A stretch of DNA of 51,104 nt from Alicyclobacillus fructus (GCF_017329605.1 NZ_JAFMTY010000025.1:1-51104), one strand, 5' to 3'. Counted from the first letter of the stretch, positions 1 to 8,020 are shown. Translations and numbers: made by a program. The notes: generated by a model from the letters alone, not told the origin.

Positions 1-1
1 C

Positions 2-97
2 TACGACAAGCGGAATCGAGACGCCTTGATTCGACGCCACGTGCATCGCTTGAAGGAACTTGGGGTGACGGTCATCGTCGCAGAGGAAGCCTCCTGA
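2..97 (+). CDS. 3' end of an insertion-sequence transposase (partial)
   Basis: Thirty-one codons and a TGA stop are visible; the gene begins outside the window. The peptide ends ELGVTVIVAEEAS. The stop lies about 110 bases before the outer end of a terminal repeat that recurs, inverted, at 51008-51104, where the last eight codons of the same reading frame are also encoded. A coding sequence ending just inside a multicopy terminal repeat is what an IS transposase looks like. No catalytic motif falls inside the visible part, so the IS family cannot be assigned. Confidence 0.6.
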   Translation, partial: YDKRNRDALIRRHVHRLKELGVTVIVAEEAS

Positions 98-130
98 AAA
101 GAATATCCACAATATTCCATGATTGACGAA

Positions 131-206
131 GGGAAGGTCCGGGTTCCTTTTTTGCCATTTTCACGGTAGGGAAGGTCCGGGTTCCTTTTTTGCCATTTTC
201 ACGGTA
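131..206 (+). repeat. Tandem duplication of the 38-bp IS terminus
   Basis: Two perfect, directly adjacent 38-bp units (131-168 and 169-206) begin GGGAAGGTCCGGG and end TTTTCACGGTA. The other copy of the element (51008-51045, inverted) carries one unit only. The unit is presumably the terminal inverted repeat, so this end appears duplicated. Confidence 0.85.
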
Positions 207-461
207 GAAGAACAAGAAGAGCGACGTAAAGAACGCGCCATAAAACCCGTTCACGCTGAGCCCGAACGTGTCGCCGCGAACATAAGAGAAGATGCAGGCC
301 AAAAAGTACACCAGACCGCCACACACCAGGATGGCCGGCATAAAGAACAGCGTCACCTGAGCGGGAACCAAGTGCGCATTCGGCAAATTCAGGAGCGTCT
401 GCGCGATGACGAATGCAGCGAGCCCCATGACAATCGGATCGCCAAGCCGCTTGTCTTGCAT
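207..461 (-). pseudogene. Acetate uptake transporter family (YaaH/SatP type), cut by IS insertion
   Basis: The ATG at 461 is preceded by AAGGGAG at 7-nt spacing. About 85 residues follow, beginning MQDKRLGDPIVMGLAAFVIA and containing a TLLNLPNAHLVP stretch and hydrophobic segments, like the first helices of the six-helix GPR1/FUN34/YaaH acetate transporter family. After residue 85 (FLFFY) the frame runs into the IS terminus and continues through it as junk to a stop at 72-74, so roughly half the protein is lost. A perfect cre palindrome sits about 185 bp upstream, which would suit carbon-catabolite control of an acetate transporter. The family call rests on overall pattern only. Confidence 0.65.
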
Positions 462-644
462 ACGCATTCTCCCTTCGAACCTCATGATTGAATCCGCTTA
501 CAACCAACCGAGCGTGCGACTCATGATGCCGGACGCCAGCGAAGCTGCATCGACACATGTTTCACATTAGAAACATCGTTTCATATCGATCCGACTCGCC
601 CCCTTGCGACGAACATCCCGTTCGCTCTCCATGGTAAGCCGGAA

Positions 645-658
645 TGAAAGCGCTTTCA
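645..658 (-). promoter_or_regulatory. cre-like CcpA site, perfect palindrome
   Basis: TGAAAGCGCTTTCA is its own reverse complement and, with flanking A/T, fits the catabolite-responsive element consensus. It lies between the 3' end of gerE and the disrupted transporter, whose coding strand reads away from it. The rest of 462-806 shows no gene-like frame that I can support. Confidence 0.65.
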
Positions 659-806
659 ATCATGAAAGTTCCGATTTCTATACTCAGATTGAACTCAGAT
701 TGGGATACGAGTTTGAACGGTTACGAGTCTTTTTAACACCTTTCCCGCATACGAATCCAATAGGCGCCAGGGCGCCCGAGGCCCAAGGGGCCTGTGGAGG
801 AGGCTC

Positions 807-833
807 AACACCCCTACTCGCGGTAGGGGTGTT
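807..833 (-). terminator. Hairpin downstream of gerE
   Basis: An 11-bp perfect stem (AACACCCCTAC pairing with its complement at 823-833) around a 5-nt loop starts 6 nt beyond the gerE stop. There is no clear U-run on either strand, so termination is likely but not certain. Confidence 0.5.
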
Positions 834-838
834 GCCTG

Positions 839-1066
839 TCAAATCGTGATTTCTCCCAGCCGAACCAACTCGACCACGGCCTGCGACCGACCTTTGACGT
901 TCAGCTTCTTCATGACATTAGATATATGGTTCCGCACGGTCTTCTCGCTGACGAACAGTTGCGAGGCGATCTCTTTCGTCGTCTTATCCTGAACGAGCAG
1001 TTCAAACACTTCTCGTTCCCGATTGGTCAAGAGCGACTTGCCGCGCCCGTCCCTGACAGGTGCCAT
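839..1066 (-). CDS. gerE: Spore germination/coat transcription factor GerE
   Basis: This is a 75-residue stand-alone LuxR/FixJ-type helix-turn-helix protein. The central block TNREREVFELLVQDKTTKEI followed by ASQLFVSEKTVRNH is nearly identical to Bacillus GerE as I remember it (74 residues), and the C-terminus KGRSQAVVELVRLGE also matches. GerE is the late mother-cell regulator that acts with sigma K on coat genes. I chose the ATG at 1066, preceded by GGAGGG at 9-nt spacing and giving the family's usual length, over an in-frame upstream ATG at 1129. A sigma-K-like promoter lies about 50 bp upstream. In Bacillus gerE sits near sdhCAB; here sdh is about 6 kb away. Confidence 0.95.
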   Translation of the reverse strand: MAPVRDGRGKSLLTNREREVFELLVQDKTTKEIASQLFVSEKTVRNHISNVMKKLNVKGRSQAVVELVRLGEITI

Positions 1067-1116
1067 CCCCACGATCCCTCCTTGCCCGGTCATACAAGAG
1101 CGGGATACAGTCAGGG

Positions 1117-1145
1117 TATCGTATGTCACCCGTCAGCGGACCGTT
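1117..1145 (-). promoter_or_regulatory. Sigma-K-type promoter of gerE
   Basis: On the minus strand a -10 CATACGATA (1117-1125) matches CATANNNTA exactly. Sixteen bases upstream is AACG (1142-1145), close to the mACm -35 of sigma K. Transcription would start near 1108, about 40 nt before the gerE ATG. Known sigma-K control of gerE in Bacillus supports the call. Confidence 0.65.
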
Positions 1146-1193
1146 CCGTTCCCAACCTCAGATGGGCGAAGACCGGCGCGCGGTCGATGGCCA

Positions 1194-2369
1194 CTACGCC
1201 CGGCGACGCCGGGTCAGCGCGTCGCTGAGCTGTTGAAGCGCCTGGCGCAACAAAGGGCGAGGACATGCGATGTTCATGCGTTGGAATCCCGAGCCCTGCG
1301 AACCGAACAAATGGCCCTCGTTCAAGCCGAGGCGCGCCTCGTCGCGCAAAAAGCGGTCCAGCTCTTCGTCATTCATCCCCAGAGCGCGGAAATCCAGCCA
1401 CACCATGTAGGTGCCTTCCGGACGGAACATGCGGACCTCCGGCAGTTCTTGGCGCACGAAGTCTTCCATCTCATTCAGGCTCGACTGCAGATACGCGAGC
1501 AGTTCGTCGAGCCATGCGGCGCCATGCTGATAGGCCGCGATCATCGCCTCGATGCCGAACACGTTCAACTCGGCCATCGAAGCGCGGTGAGAAGCCTTCT
1601 CGTAAGCCGCGCGCAACGACTCGTTCGCCGTCCAGATGTACGCGGTGTTGAGCCCCGCCAGGTTGAACGTCTTGCTCGGCGCATGGCACGTGATGCTGTT
1701 TTGCGAGCACTCCGGCCCCAAGGACGCGAACGGGATATGCCGATGGGGCGCAAAGACAATGTCCGCGTGAATCTCATCGCTCACCACCAAAACGCCGTGG
1801 CGAAGACAGATGTCTGCAACGCGCTCCAGTTCCTGTCGGGTCCAGACGCGGCCCACCGGATTGTGGGGCGAGCACAGAAACATGACCTTGGCCTCTTTGG
1901 CCTTGCGCTCCAGATCGTCGAAATCCATTTCGTAGCGCCCGTTGGACTCGACCAACGGATTTTCAACCACGGTTCGTCCCCATCCCTCGATCACGCGTTT
2001 GAACGGGTGATAGACAGGGGGTTGAATCAGGATGCCGTCGCCGGGCTCCGTGAACGCCTGGACGATGACCGACAGCGCCGGCACCACGCCGGGCGCAGGC
2101 GCGATCCATTCCGGCGAAATCTCGATCCCGTGCCGCGCTTTCATCCATCCAACAATGCTATCCGTGTACCTGTCCGTTTTGACGGCGTACCCGTACACCC
2201 CGTGCCGGGCCCGCTCCACGAGCGCTTCGATCACGGCCGGCGGCGAGAGAAAGTCCATATCCGCCACCCAGAGCGGAATGAGATCATCCCTTCCGAAACG
2301 GCGCTTCAGGCCGTCCCACTTCATGCATCCGGTGTTCCTGCGGTCCACTGACGTGTCAAAGATGGACAT
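1194..2369 (-). CDS. patB: PatB/MalY-type cystathionine beta-lyase (PLP aminotransferase fold)
   Basis: This 391-residue fold-type I PLP enzyme has the PatB/MalY start FDTSVDRRNTGCMKWD, the substrate-site motif LWVADMDF (33-40), CSPHNPVGRVW around residue 166, VSDEIHADIV around 196 and the PLP lysine in SKTFNLAGLN (Lys233). Such enzymes cleave cystathionine or cysteine conjugates to a thiol, pyruvate and ammonia in the cytoplasm. The ATG at 2369 has GGGGAGG at 8-nt spacing. It is divergent from the radical-SAM gene with about 200 bp between. The family is clear; physiological substrate cannot be told from sequence. Confidence 0.9.
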   Translation of the reverse strand: MSIFDTSVDRRNTGCMKWDGLKRRFGRDDLIPLWVADMDFLSPPAVIEALVERARHGVYGYAVKTDRYTDSIVGWMKARHGIEISPEWIAPAPGVVPALSVIVQAFTEPGDGILIQPPVYHPFKRVIEGWGRTVVENPLVESNGRYEMDFDDLERKAKEAKVMFLCSPHNPVGRVWTRQELERVADICLRHGVLVVSDEIHADIVFAPHRHIPFASLGPECSQNSITCHAPSKTFNLAGLNTAYIWTANESLRAAYEKASHRASMAELNVFGIEAMIAAYQHGAAWLDELLAYLQSSLNEMEDFVRQELPEVRMFRPEGTYMVWLDFRALGMNDEELDRFLRDEARLGLNEGHLFGSQGSGFQRMNIACPRPLLRQALQQLSDALTRRRRA

Positions 2370-2574
2370 GCACCCGACCTCCCCTTGCCGCTCCTGTTTG
2401 GGCGCGATCGCGTCGCACCACCGTACACCACTTTATCACAGCAGACCGACATCCATCCTCCTCCCGCGATCCTCGCCAATCAATTTTCCGTATTTCCGAT
2501 ATGAATACCATGGAACACACCGCTGTGGTACGTTAACATGGGGATTGAAGTTCGTCGCTTCAGGAGGACTTCGA

Positions 2575-3441
2575 ATGGCGAGATCGGCCAACGCCCCAAA
2601 CCGCCTGCTGACGCCGACAGGCGGCTATCTCCGGGGCTACGACTACACCTTGAATCCATACGTGGGCTGCGCGTATGGGTGCTCGTACTGCTACGTGCAG
2701 GCCCTGCCTGTGGCGCGATTTCGGGGCGAACCCTGGGGGTCGTACGCCGACGTCAAGCGGATCGACCCAAACGCATTCCTGGGCGAGTTGCGCCGGGCCA
2801 AGCGCCGCGGAGGCACGCGCATCTTTATGTCGTCGAGCACAGATCCGTACCAACCGGCCGAGTGGCGCATGGGCGCCACCCGCTCGTTGCTCTTGGCCAT
2901 CCGGTCCGCACCGGACCTCTTGGACTTCCTGTTCGTGCAGACGAGGTCGCCGCTGGTCGCGCGAGACGCCGAGATTCTCTCGAGTTTGCGCGATCGCGCC
3001 CTCGTCTCCGTGACGCTCGAGACCGATCGCGAGGATGTGCGGCGTCGCTTCGCGCCTCGCGCGCCGACCGTCCGCGCGCGCATCCGCGCCATCGAAACGC
3101 TGCGCGCTCACGGCATCCCGGTCCAAGTGGCGGTAGCCCCTCTGCTGCCGTCCTCCCCCGACTTTCCTTCGCTCATCGCGCGTCTCGCCGATGTCGCCGC
3201 GATCGACGACTGGTTCGTCGGCGACGGTGCGAATGGCAGGCGGAGCCAAGCCCTCGGGGTCGAACGGTGGTATCCACCGGAAGAGCGTGCGACGTGGTAC
3301 CGCCCAGAACAGGCGCGGGTCTTTGCCGAAGCTCTCGCTAGGCACATGCCGCGAGAACGCATCTTTCTGCACCAACAGGGGTTCCTGCCGACCGACGTAC
3401 GGCGACCCATGGACGAAAGGATCGATCCAGAGCATGCGTGA
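2575..3441 (+). CDS. SPL-family radical SAM protein
   Basis: This 288-residue protein has LNPYVGCAYGCSYCY with the radical-SAM cluster ligands Cys32, Cys36 and Cys39 in CX3CX2C spacing, followed by the SSSTDPYQPAEW and SVTLETD blocks typical of small spore-photoproduct-lyase-like (Rv2578c-type) proteins. It should bind a [4Fe-4S] cluster and SAM; its reaction is unknown. The ATG at 2575 follows AGGAGGA at 7-8 nt. Its last 8 nt overlap the start of the GntR-family gene, so the two are probably translated together. Confidence 0.85.
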   Translation: MARSANAPNRLLTPTGGYLRGYDYTLNPYVGCAYGCSYCYVQALPVARFRGEPWGSYADVKRIDPNAFLGELRRAKRRGGTRIFMSSSTDPYQPAEWRMGATRSLLLAIRSAPDLLDFLFVQTRSPLVARDAEILSSLRDRALVSVTLETDREDVRRRFAPRAPTVRARIRAIETLRAHGIPVQVAVAPLLPSSPDFPSLIARLADVAAIDDWFVGDGANGRRSQALGVERWYPPEERATWYRPEQARVFAEALARHMPRERIFLHQQGFLPTDVRRPMDERIDPEHA

Positions 3442-4162
3442 GAGTGTCCCTCTGTACAAACAGTTGAAATCGGAGTTGCTCGAGAAGATCCTGAGCGGGG
3501 AATGGCCTCCTGGCGAACAAATTCCGTCCGAAGCCGAGTTGGCTGCGATGTACGACGTGAGCCGAACGACGGTTCGCCAGGCGGTGGGCGATCTCGTCAC
3601 CGCGGGATTCATTGTCCGGCGCCAGGGCAAGGGAACCTACGTCGCGGAAGTCGACCATCCGACGGCCTCCACCACGCTCTACGGATTTGCCGAGGAACTG
3701 CGCGCCGCCGGCCTCCCGGTGGACGTCCGCGTCGATGCGATGGAGATGCGGACCTGTCCGGAGGACGTCGCCCGATGGCTGCGCATGCCGCGATCCAGAC
3801 AGGCGCTCTACGTTGAGCGCACCGCCTACGTGGACGAGATCGCCTATTTCCACGAACGCTCCTACCTCGTGCCGCCCTACCAGGTGTCGGCCCGGACGAT
3901 GCCAGATCCGCAGATCTACGACTCAGTCTACGGTTTCTTCGAGCAAAACGGCGTGAGAATTAACTCCGGCAGTCAAACCATATCCGCCGAATTGGCGGAC
4001 GAAGAAGACTGCGAGCGGTTCGGATTGAAGCACCCCGCAGCCGTCCTCTGTGTCGAGCGGATCACGCGGGACGAATCTGGCGCTCCCGTGGAATACTCGG
4101 TCGTCCGCTATCCTGCGGATCGATACCAGCTCCGCGTTCACCTGCTTCGACATCCGCGCTGA
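3434..4162 (+). CDS. GntR/HutC-family transcriptional regulator
   Basis: The 242-residue protein starts RESVPLYKQLKSELLEKILS and carries a winged helix (SEAELAAMYDVSRTTVRQAV, then QGKGTYV) in residues 1-70 and a UTRA-type effector domain from about 85 to the end (STTLYGFAEEL, then YVERTAYVDE, then IYDSVYGFFEQ). HutC-type members bind small metabolites through UTRA and palindromic operators through the N-terminus. The gene overlaps the radical-SAM gene by 8 nt. About 65 bp beyond its stop is a 26-bp palindrome in front of an MFS exporter, a possible target. The ligand is unknown. Confidence 0.9.
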   Translation: MRESVPLYKQLKSELLEKILSGEWPPGEQIPSEAELAAMYDVSRTTVRQAVGDLVTAGFIVRRQGKGTYVAEVDHPTASTTLYGFAEELRAAGLPVDVRVDAMEMRTCPEDVARWLRMPRSRQALYVERTAYVDEIAYFHERSYLVPPYQVSARTMPDPQIYDSVYGFFEQNGVRINSGSQTISAELADEEDCERFGLKHPAAVLCVERITRDESGAPVEYSVVRYPADRYQLRVHLLRHPR

Positions 4163-4225
4163 CTCACGGCGGGCGGGCGGCCGCTGGCCAAACCGCTCGC
4201 TTCTCTATAGAATGAAGTTGCAGTG

Positions 4226-4251
4226 AACTTGTTATGATGTCATAACAAGTT
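4226..4251 (+). promoter_or_regulatory. 26-bp palindromic operator in the MFS promoter region
   Basis: Arms AACTTGTTATGA and TCATAACAAGTT are perfect complements separated by TG. The site lies 75 bp before the MFS start and overlaps a TATGAT -10-like hexamer at 4233-4238, so a bound repressor would block transcription. The neighbouring GntR protein or a TetR/MarR regulator elsewhere could bind it. Confidence 0.65.
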
Positions 4252-4325
4252 GGAGCGCGACTGGGACGGGCAAACGAAAGGCGAATACCGGCCTGACCGT
4301 GTTGGGCTTGAGAGGAGACGAGCGG

Positions 4326-5750
4326 ATGGGACAGCAGGCGACGTGGAGCAGGGCACACCGGCTGCCGCTTCAGAAGGTAATCGAGCGGCCGAGCGGCATG
4401 TGGTTCATCGTCGGTACGGTGTGTTTCGGAGCCTTCATGGCGGCGCTTGACGCGAGCATCATCAGCATCGCCCTCCCCAAGTTGGAAGAGGCGTTCCACA
4501 CCACGATGAACCGCATCGAATGGGTGAGCCTCATCTATCTCCTGGCGCTCGCCGGGTGCGTCGTCGCCTTTGGGCGCCTGTCGGACCTCATCGGACGCCG
4601 CCCGATGTACACGATGGGCTTCGGGGTGTTTATCGCGGGATCGGCGCTCTGCGGGGCGTCCTGGAACCTCGCCAGCCTGCTCGCGTTCCGCGTGCTTCAG
4701 GGCGTCGGGGCAAGCCTTCTTCAAGCCAACAGCGTGTCCATCATCACGGCTGCGGCCGACGCGAAGCGCCGAGGCCAGGCCATTGGATTTCAAGCGCTCG
4801 CCCAGGGTCTCGGCTTGAGCCTTGGCCCTCTCGTCGGAGGTGTGTTGACGCATATCGGTTCCTGGCGGCTCATCTTTTACATCAACGTGCCCATTGGCAT
4901 CCTTGGCACGCTGTCTGCCCTCCTCTTCCTTCCTCGCGACCGCCGGGAAAGTCCGAGGCCTTCCTTCGACCTCGTCGGCGCGCTCGTGCTCGCCTTCACG
5001 CTCGTCATCGCGATGTATGTGTTGAAGGAGGGCTTCCGACCGGAGAGCCGCCCAAGCATCACGGCGATTCTCCTCGCCGCCGCCGTTCTCGCAGCGGCCT
5101 CGTTTGTCGCCGTCGAACGCCGGGCCGAATGTCCGCTTGTGCCGATCTCGTACCTGCGCGAACGGACCGTGTGGCTCGGCAACCTCACGTCCATCCTGTC
5201 CTTCAGCGTGATGTACGCCATCACGCTGGTGGTTCCGTACTGGTTCGTCCACATCGAACATGTGTCGAGTGACAGGGCTGGGCTGTTGCTCACCGCCCTC
5301 CCTGTCGGCATGGCGTTGTGCACACCTTTTGCGGGCCGACTCGCCGATCGCTGGTCGAAGGTCAAGGTGTCGGCGGCGGGCATGGCGCTTGCCAGCCTAG
5401 GCTCGGTGGGGCTCTTTGTCTTCGCCCGCGTCACCCCCGCCTTTCTTGCCGGCCTCTTTCTGGTCGGTTGCGGCATCGGGACCTTCACGCCCGCCAACAA
5501 CGCTCGCGTGATGAATGCCACGCCCGCGGCTCACCTCGGCGTCGCAGGCGGCATTCTCAACATGAGCCGCACCCTGGGGATGGGATTGGGCGTGACCGCC
5601 GGCGGCGTGAGCGTCGAACTGTTCTCTGCAGCCTTCGGGGGACATGCGACGGCGCTCGCCTACCGCTGCAGCTTTCTCGTCGCGGCGGCACTGGCTGTCA
5701 TCGCGCTCGGGCTGACGATTTTCCGCCCGCGGTCTCGAGGAACGGCTTGA
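4326..5750 (+). CDS. DHA2-type (14-helix) MFS drug exporter
   Basis: The 474-residue polytopic protein has the MFS signatures FMAALDASIISIALP (motif D1), GRLSDLIGRRPMY (motif A) and FRVLQGVGASLLQAN (motif B), then GLSLGPLVGGVLTHIGSWRLIFYIN (written here as GLSLGPLVGG and SWRLIFYINVP), the motif C region of DHA2 antiporters. The length suits 14 helices. It probably exports drugs or amphiphiles with proton antiport. The ATG at 4326 has GAGAGGAG at 8 nt. An operator palindrome precedes it. Its last 53 nt overlap the convergent trhO gene. Confidence 0.9.
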   Translation: MGQQATWSRAHRLPLQKVIERPSGMWFIVGTVCFGAFMAALDASIISIALPKLEEAFHTTMNRIEWVSLIYLLALAGCVVAFGRLSDLIGRRPMYTMGFGVFIAGSALCGASWNLASLLAFRVLQGVGASLLQANSVSIITAAADAKRRGQAIGFQALAQGLGLSLGPLVGGVLTHIGSWRLIFYINVPIGILGTLSALLFLPRDRRESPRPSFDLVGALVLAFTLVIAMYVLKEGFRPESRPSITAILLAAAVLAAASFVAVERRAECPLVPISYLRERTVWLGNLTSILSFSVMYAITLVVPYWFVHIEHVSSDRAGLLLTALPVGMALCTPFAGRLADRWSKVKVSAAGMALASLGSVGLFVFARVTPAFLAGLFLVGCGIGTFTPANNARVMNATPAAHLGVAGGILNMSRTLGMGLGVTAGGVSVELFSAAFGGHATALAYRCSFLVAAALAVIALGLTIFRPRSRGTA

Positions 5751-6648
5751 CCCGAGGATCGACCCGATTGCGCTTCAGCGCCTCCGATTCGCACGCCGGT
5801 GAGCAAAATCCGTGCCATGCGCGCTCGCACGCCTCACAGCAGAGAAAGCGGCGATGGCAATCCAGATATCCGCAGTTGAGATAACGATCACACGGCGTCC
5901 CGCAGATGGAGCAGCGGGCGATGACCGTGTCTTCCTCCGTGTGGTTGATGCGAACGGCGACGCGGTCGTCGAAGACATAACACTTGCCCAGAAATTTTCT
6001 TCCCCGCACTTCGGGATCCTTGCCGTACGTCACAATGCCGCCGTCGAGCTGATACACCTCGTCAATGCCTTGTTCCATCAGATAGCCCGACAGCTTCTCG
6101 CAGCGAATCCCGCCCGTGCAATAGGTCAACACTTTTTTCCCGCGCCACTCGTCCATGTGCCGCTCGATCCAAGCCGGGAATTCTCGGAACGTGGAGACGT
6201 CCGGGCGTATGGCGCCCTCAAAGTGGCCGATCTCATACTCGTAGTCATTGCGGCCGTCGATCACGACGACGTCCTCCCGGCCAAGCATCTCGTACCACTC
6301 GCGAGGCGAAAGCCTTTGCCCCGTCTTTTCCCACGGCTTAGGTGCCCGCTCGACGCCGAAATGAACGATTTCGCGCCTGCGCTTCACCGACAGCCGCGGG
6401 AACACATGTCCATCGGCCGGATCGACCTTGAACATCATATCCGCAAAGCGCGGATCTTCGTGCATCCGCTCGCGGTACGTAAGACAGGCAGATGCTTCGC
6501 CCGACAGCGTCCCGTTGATCCCTTCCTCCGCCACCAGGATACGGCCGCGGAGCCCCAGCCGTTCGCAGATCGCGCGCTGAGACTGCGCGAGTTCATCCGG
6601 ATCGGCGATGGGCGTGAACTTGTAGAACAGCATGACCTCGTACGACAT
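5698..6648 (-). CDS. trhO: tRNA uridine(34) hydroxylase TrhO (rhodanese-domain, YceA/YbfQ family)
   Basis: The 316-residue protein has the family's N-terminal acylphosphatase-like part (LVAEEGINGTLSG), a rhodanese domain with active-site loop YCTGGIRCEKLSGYL (Cys177) and a C-terminal cysteine-rich zinc region (CSICGTPCDRYLNC, then CCEACERAW). TrhO makes 5-hydroxyuridine at the tRNA wobble position using oxygen. I chose the ATG at 6648; a longer frame to 6744 adds an unrelated N-terminus. The 3' end overlaps the convergent MFS gene by 53 nt. Confidence 0.93.
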   Translation of the reverse strand: MSYEVMLFYKFTPIADPDELAQSQRAICERLGLRGRILVAEEGINGTLSGEASACLTYRERMHEDPRFADMMFKVDPADGHVFPRLSVKRRREIVHFGVERAPKPWEKTGQRLSPREWYEMLGREDVVVIDGRNDYEYEIGHFEGAIRPDVSTFREFPAWIERHMDEWRGKKVLTYCTGGIRCEKLSGYLMEQGIDEVYQLDGGIVTYGKDPEVRGRKFLGKCYVFDDRVAVRINHTEEDTVIARCSICGTPCDRYLNCGYLDCHRRFLCCEACERAWHGFCSPACESEALKRNRVDPRVKPFLETAGGKSSARAR

Positions 6649-6740
6649 CGACAAGACACCCCCATCCTTCCAAAAGATGCTCGACAAAAAACGAGCCGAG
6701 GCCGCAGCTTCCTGCAGGCCTCGGCCAGCTCCGCGATGGC

Positions 6741-7181
6741 TCACGGCGCCGTTGCGCCGCTCGACTGCGTGACTTCATTCGGGCTCATGATCAACCACCG
6801 GCCGTTCACGCGCTTGACGTACAGCACGCCGCCCTGTTCATTGGAGAACTCGACCTCTGCCACGTCGCCGCGCTGGCTCAGGAGCGTATAGTTGAGCTCG
6901 GACGGATCGAGAGCCAAGTACAGGTTGTACAAGGACGTGTGCCAGCCTGGCGTCTGCTGGAACGTCGGCGTGAGCAAGTGATACGCCTCGTTGAACTCCC
7001 TGAGCTCCACGAAGTCAATGAACCGGCGCACCGTGTTCACGGGCGTGTTGCTCGTCTCCTCCTGGATGACCGGCCGCAGGAGGAAGTAACTCCCGAAACC
7101 AAGCACCAGGAGCGCCACGATGAGCGCAATGAAGCTCCTCGTCTGCGCCCGTTGTCTGCGCTGTGCCGAGACGGCCTGCAT
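6741..7181 (-). CDS. Membrane-anchored extracytoplasmic protein, function unknown
   Basis: The 146-residue protein has a basic N-terminus (AQRRQRAQTRS), a single membrane helix at about 16-37 (FIALIVALLVLGFGSYFLL) and a soluble outer part of about 105 residues. That part (VNTVRRFIDFVELREFNEAYHLLTP, here cited as RRFIDFVELREFNEAYHLLT, then GGVLYVKRVNGRWLI) resembles small NTF2-like or DUF4878-type domains in pattern. It follows sdhB with only 50 bp between on the same strand, so it may be read from the sdh transcript. No function can be assigned. Confidence 0.7.
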   Translation of the reverse strand: MQAVSAQRRQRAQTRSFIALIVALLVLGFGSYFLLRPVIQEETSNTPVNTVRRFIDFVELREFNEAYHLLTPTFQQTPGWHTSLYNLYLALDPSELNYTLLSQRGDVAEVEFSNEQGGVLYVKRVNGRWLIMSPNEVTQSSGATAP

Positions 7182-7231
7182 CGTTCATCCCTGCCTTTCC
7201 AAGGGTCCGCCTCAGGAACCCTTGTGAATCC

Positions 7232-8020
7232 TTATTTGCGCAGCCATGCGCCGATGGCGCGATAGGTGACTTCCCGGTTCATCACGGCGATGGACGTCGT
7301 CAGCGGAATGCCCTTCGGGCAGACCTCGACGCAGTTCTGCGCGTTGCCGCACTCGAAGATGCCACCCTCGCCCATGAGCGCCTGCAGGCGCTCCTCCTTG
7401 TTCATCTTGCCCGTCGGATGCATGTTAAACAGGCGCGCCTGTGAGATGGCAAACGGGCCAATGAAGGACGTCTTGTCGTTCACGTTCGGGCAGGCCTCCA
7501 CGCAGGCACCGCACGTAAAGCAACGAGACAGCTCGTAGGCAATCTGCTGTTCCTCGCTCGACATGCGCGGGCCGGGGCCGAGATCGTACGTGCCGTCAAT
7601 GGGAATCCACGCCTTGATGCGCTTGAGCGCTTCGAACATCCTGCTGCGATCGACCACCAGATCCCGCACGACCGGGAACGTGCGCATCGGCCGAATGCGA
7701 ATCGGCTGCTGCAGCTTGTCGACGAGCGCGGAACAGGCCTGACGCGGCTTGTTGTTGATGACCATCGTGCACGCGCCGCACACTTCTTCGAGGCAGTTCA
7801 TCTCCCACGTGACCGGCGCCACCGGCTCGCCCTTCTTGTTGACCGGATTGCGCTGAATTTCCATCAGGCACGCGATCACGTTCATGCCGGGCCGATACGG
7901 AACCTCAAACTCTTCCCAGTACGGCTCGGACTCCGGATGGTCCTGCCGCTCGATGATGAGATGCACCTTGCGACCCGAATCCGCCTGCGTCTGCTGCACG
8001 GCCTCCGCTGTTGTGCTCAT
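7232..8020 (-). CDS. sdhB: Succinate dehydrogenase iron-sulfur subunit
   Basis: The 262-residue protein has a plant-type [2Fe-2S] set (Cys76, Cys81, Cys84, Cys96 in NCLEEVCGACTMVIN and QAC) and two C-terminal cluster motifs, CFTCGACVEACP and CGNAQNCVEVCPKGIP, for the [4Fe-4S] and [3Fe-4S] centres. It passes electrons from SdhA FAD to the membrane quinone site in the TCA cycle and respiratory chain. Its start overlaps the sdhA stop by 4 nt (ATGA). Confidence 0.96.
   Translation of the reverse strand: MSTTAEAVQQTQADSGRKVHLIIERQDHPESEPYWEEFEVPYRPGMNVIACLMEIQRNPVNKKGEPVAPVTWEMNCLEEVCGACTMVINNKPRQACSALVDKLQQPIRIRPMRTFPVVRDLVVDRSRMFEALKRIKAWIPIDGTYDLGPGPRMSSEEQQIAYELSRCFTCGACVEACPNVNDKTSFIGPFAISQARLFNMHPTGKMNKEERLQALMGEGGIFECGNAQNCVEVCPKGIPLTTSIAVMNREVTYRAIGAWLRK

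Larger units (their letters stand above)
1..206 (+). mobile_element. Right end of an insertion sequence (left contig end)
   Basis: Bases 71-168 match the reverse complement of 51008-51104 except for one indel in an A-run and one substitution, so two distinct copies of one element bound the window in opposite orientation. The element contains the transposase C-terminus and ends at about 206. Beyond that point the sequence becomes the coding strand of an acetate-transporter-like gene. Target-site duplications cannot be checked because the far end of this copy lies outside the window. Confidence 0.75.

Noticed and set aside
604-849. 81-codon plus-strand frame in the gerE/transporter intergenic region
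   Set aside because: No ribosome binding site; it crosses a cre palindrome and a terminator-like hairpin.
1023-2351. 442-codon plus-strand open frame
   Set aside because: Antisense to patB, which has complete PLP-enzyme motifs on the other strand.
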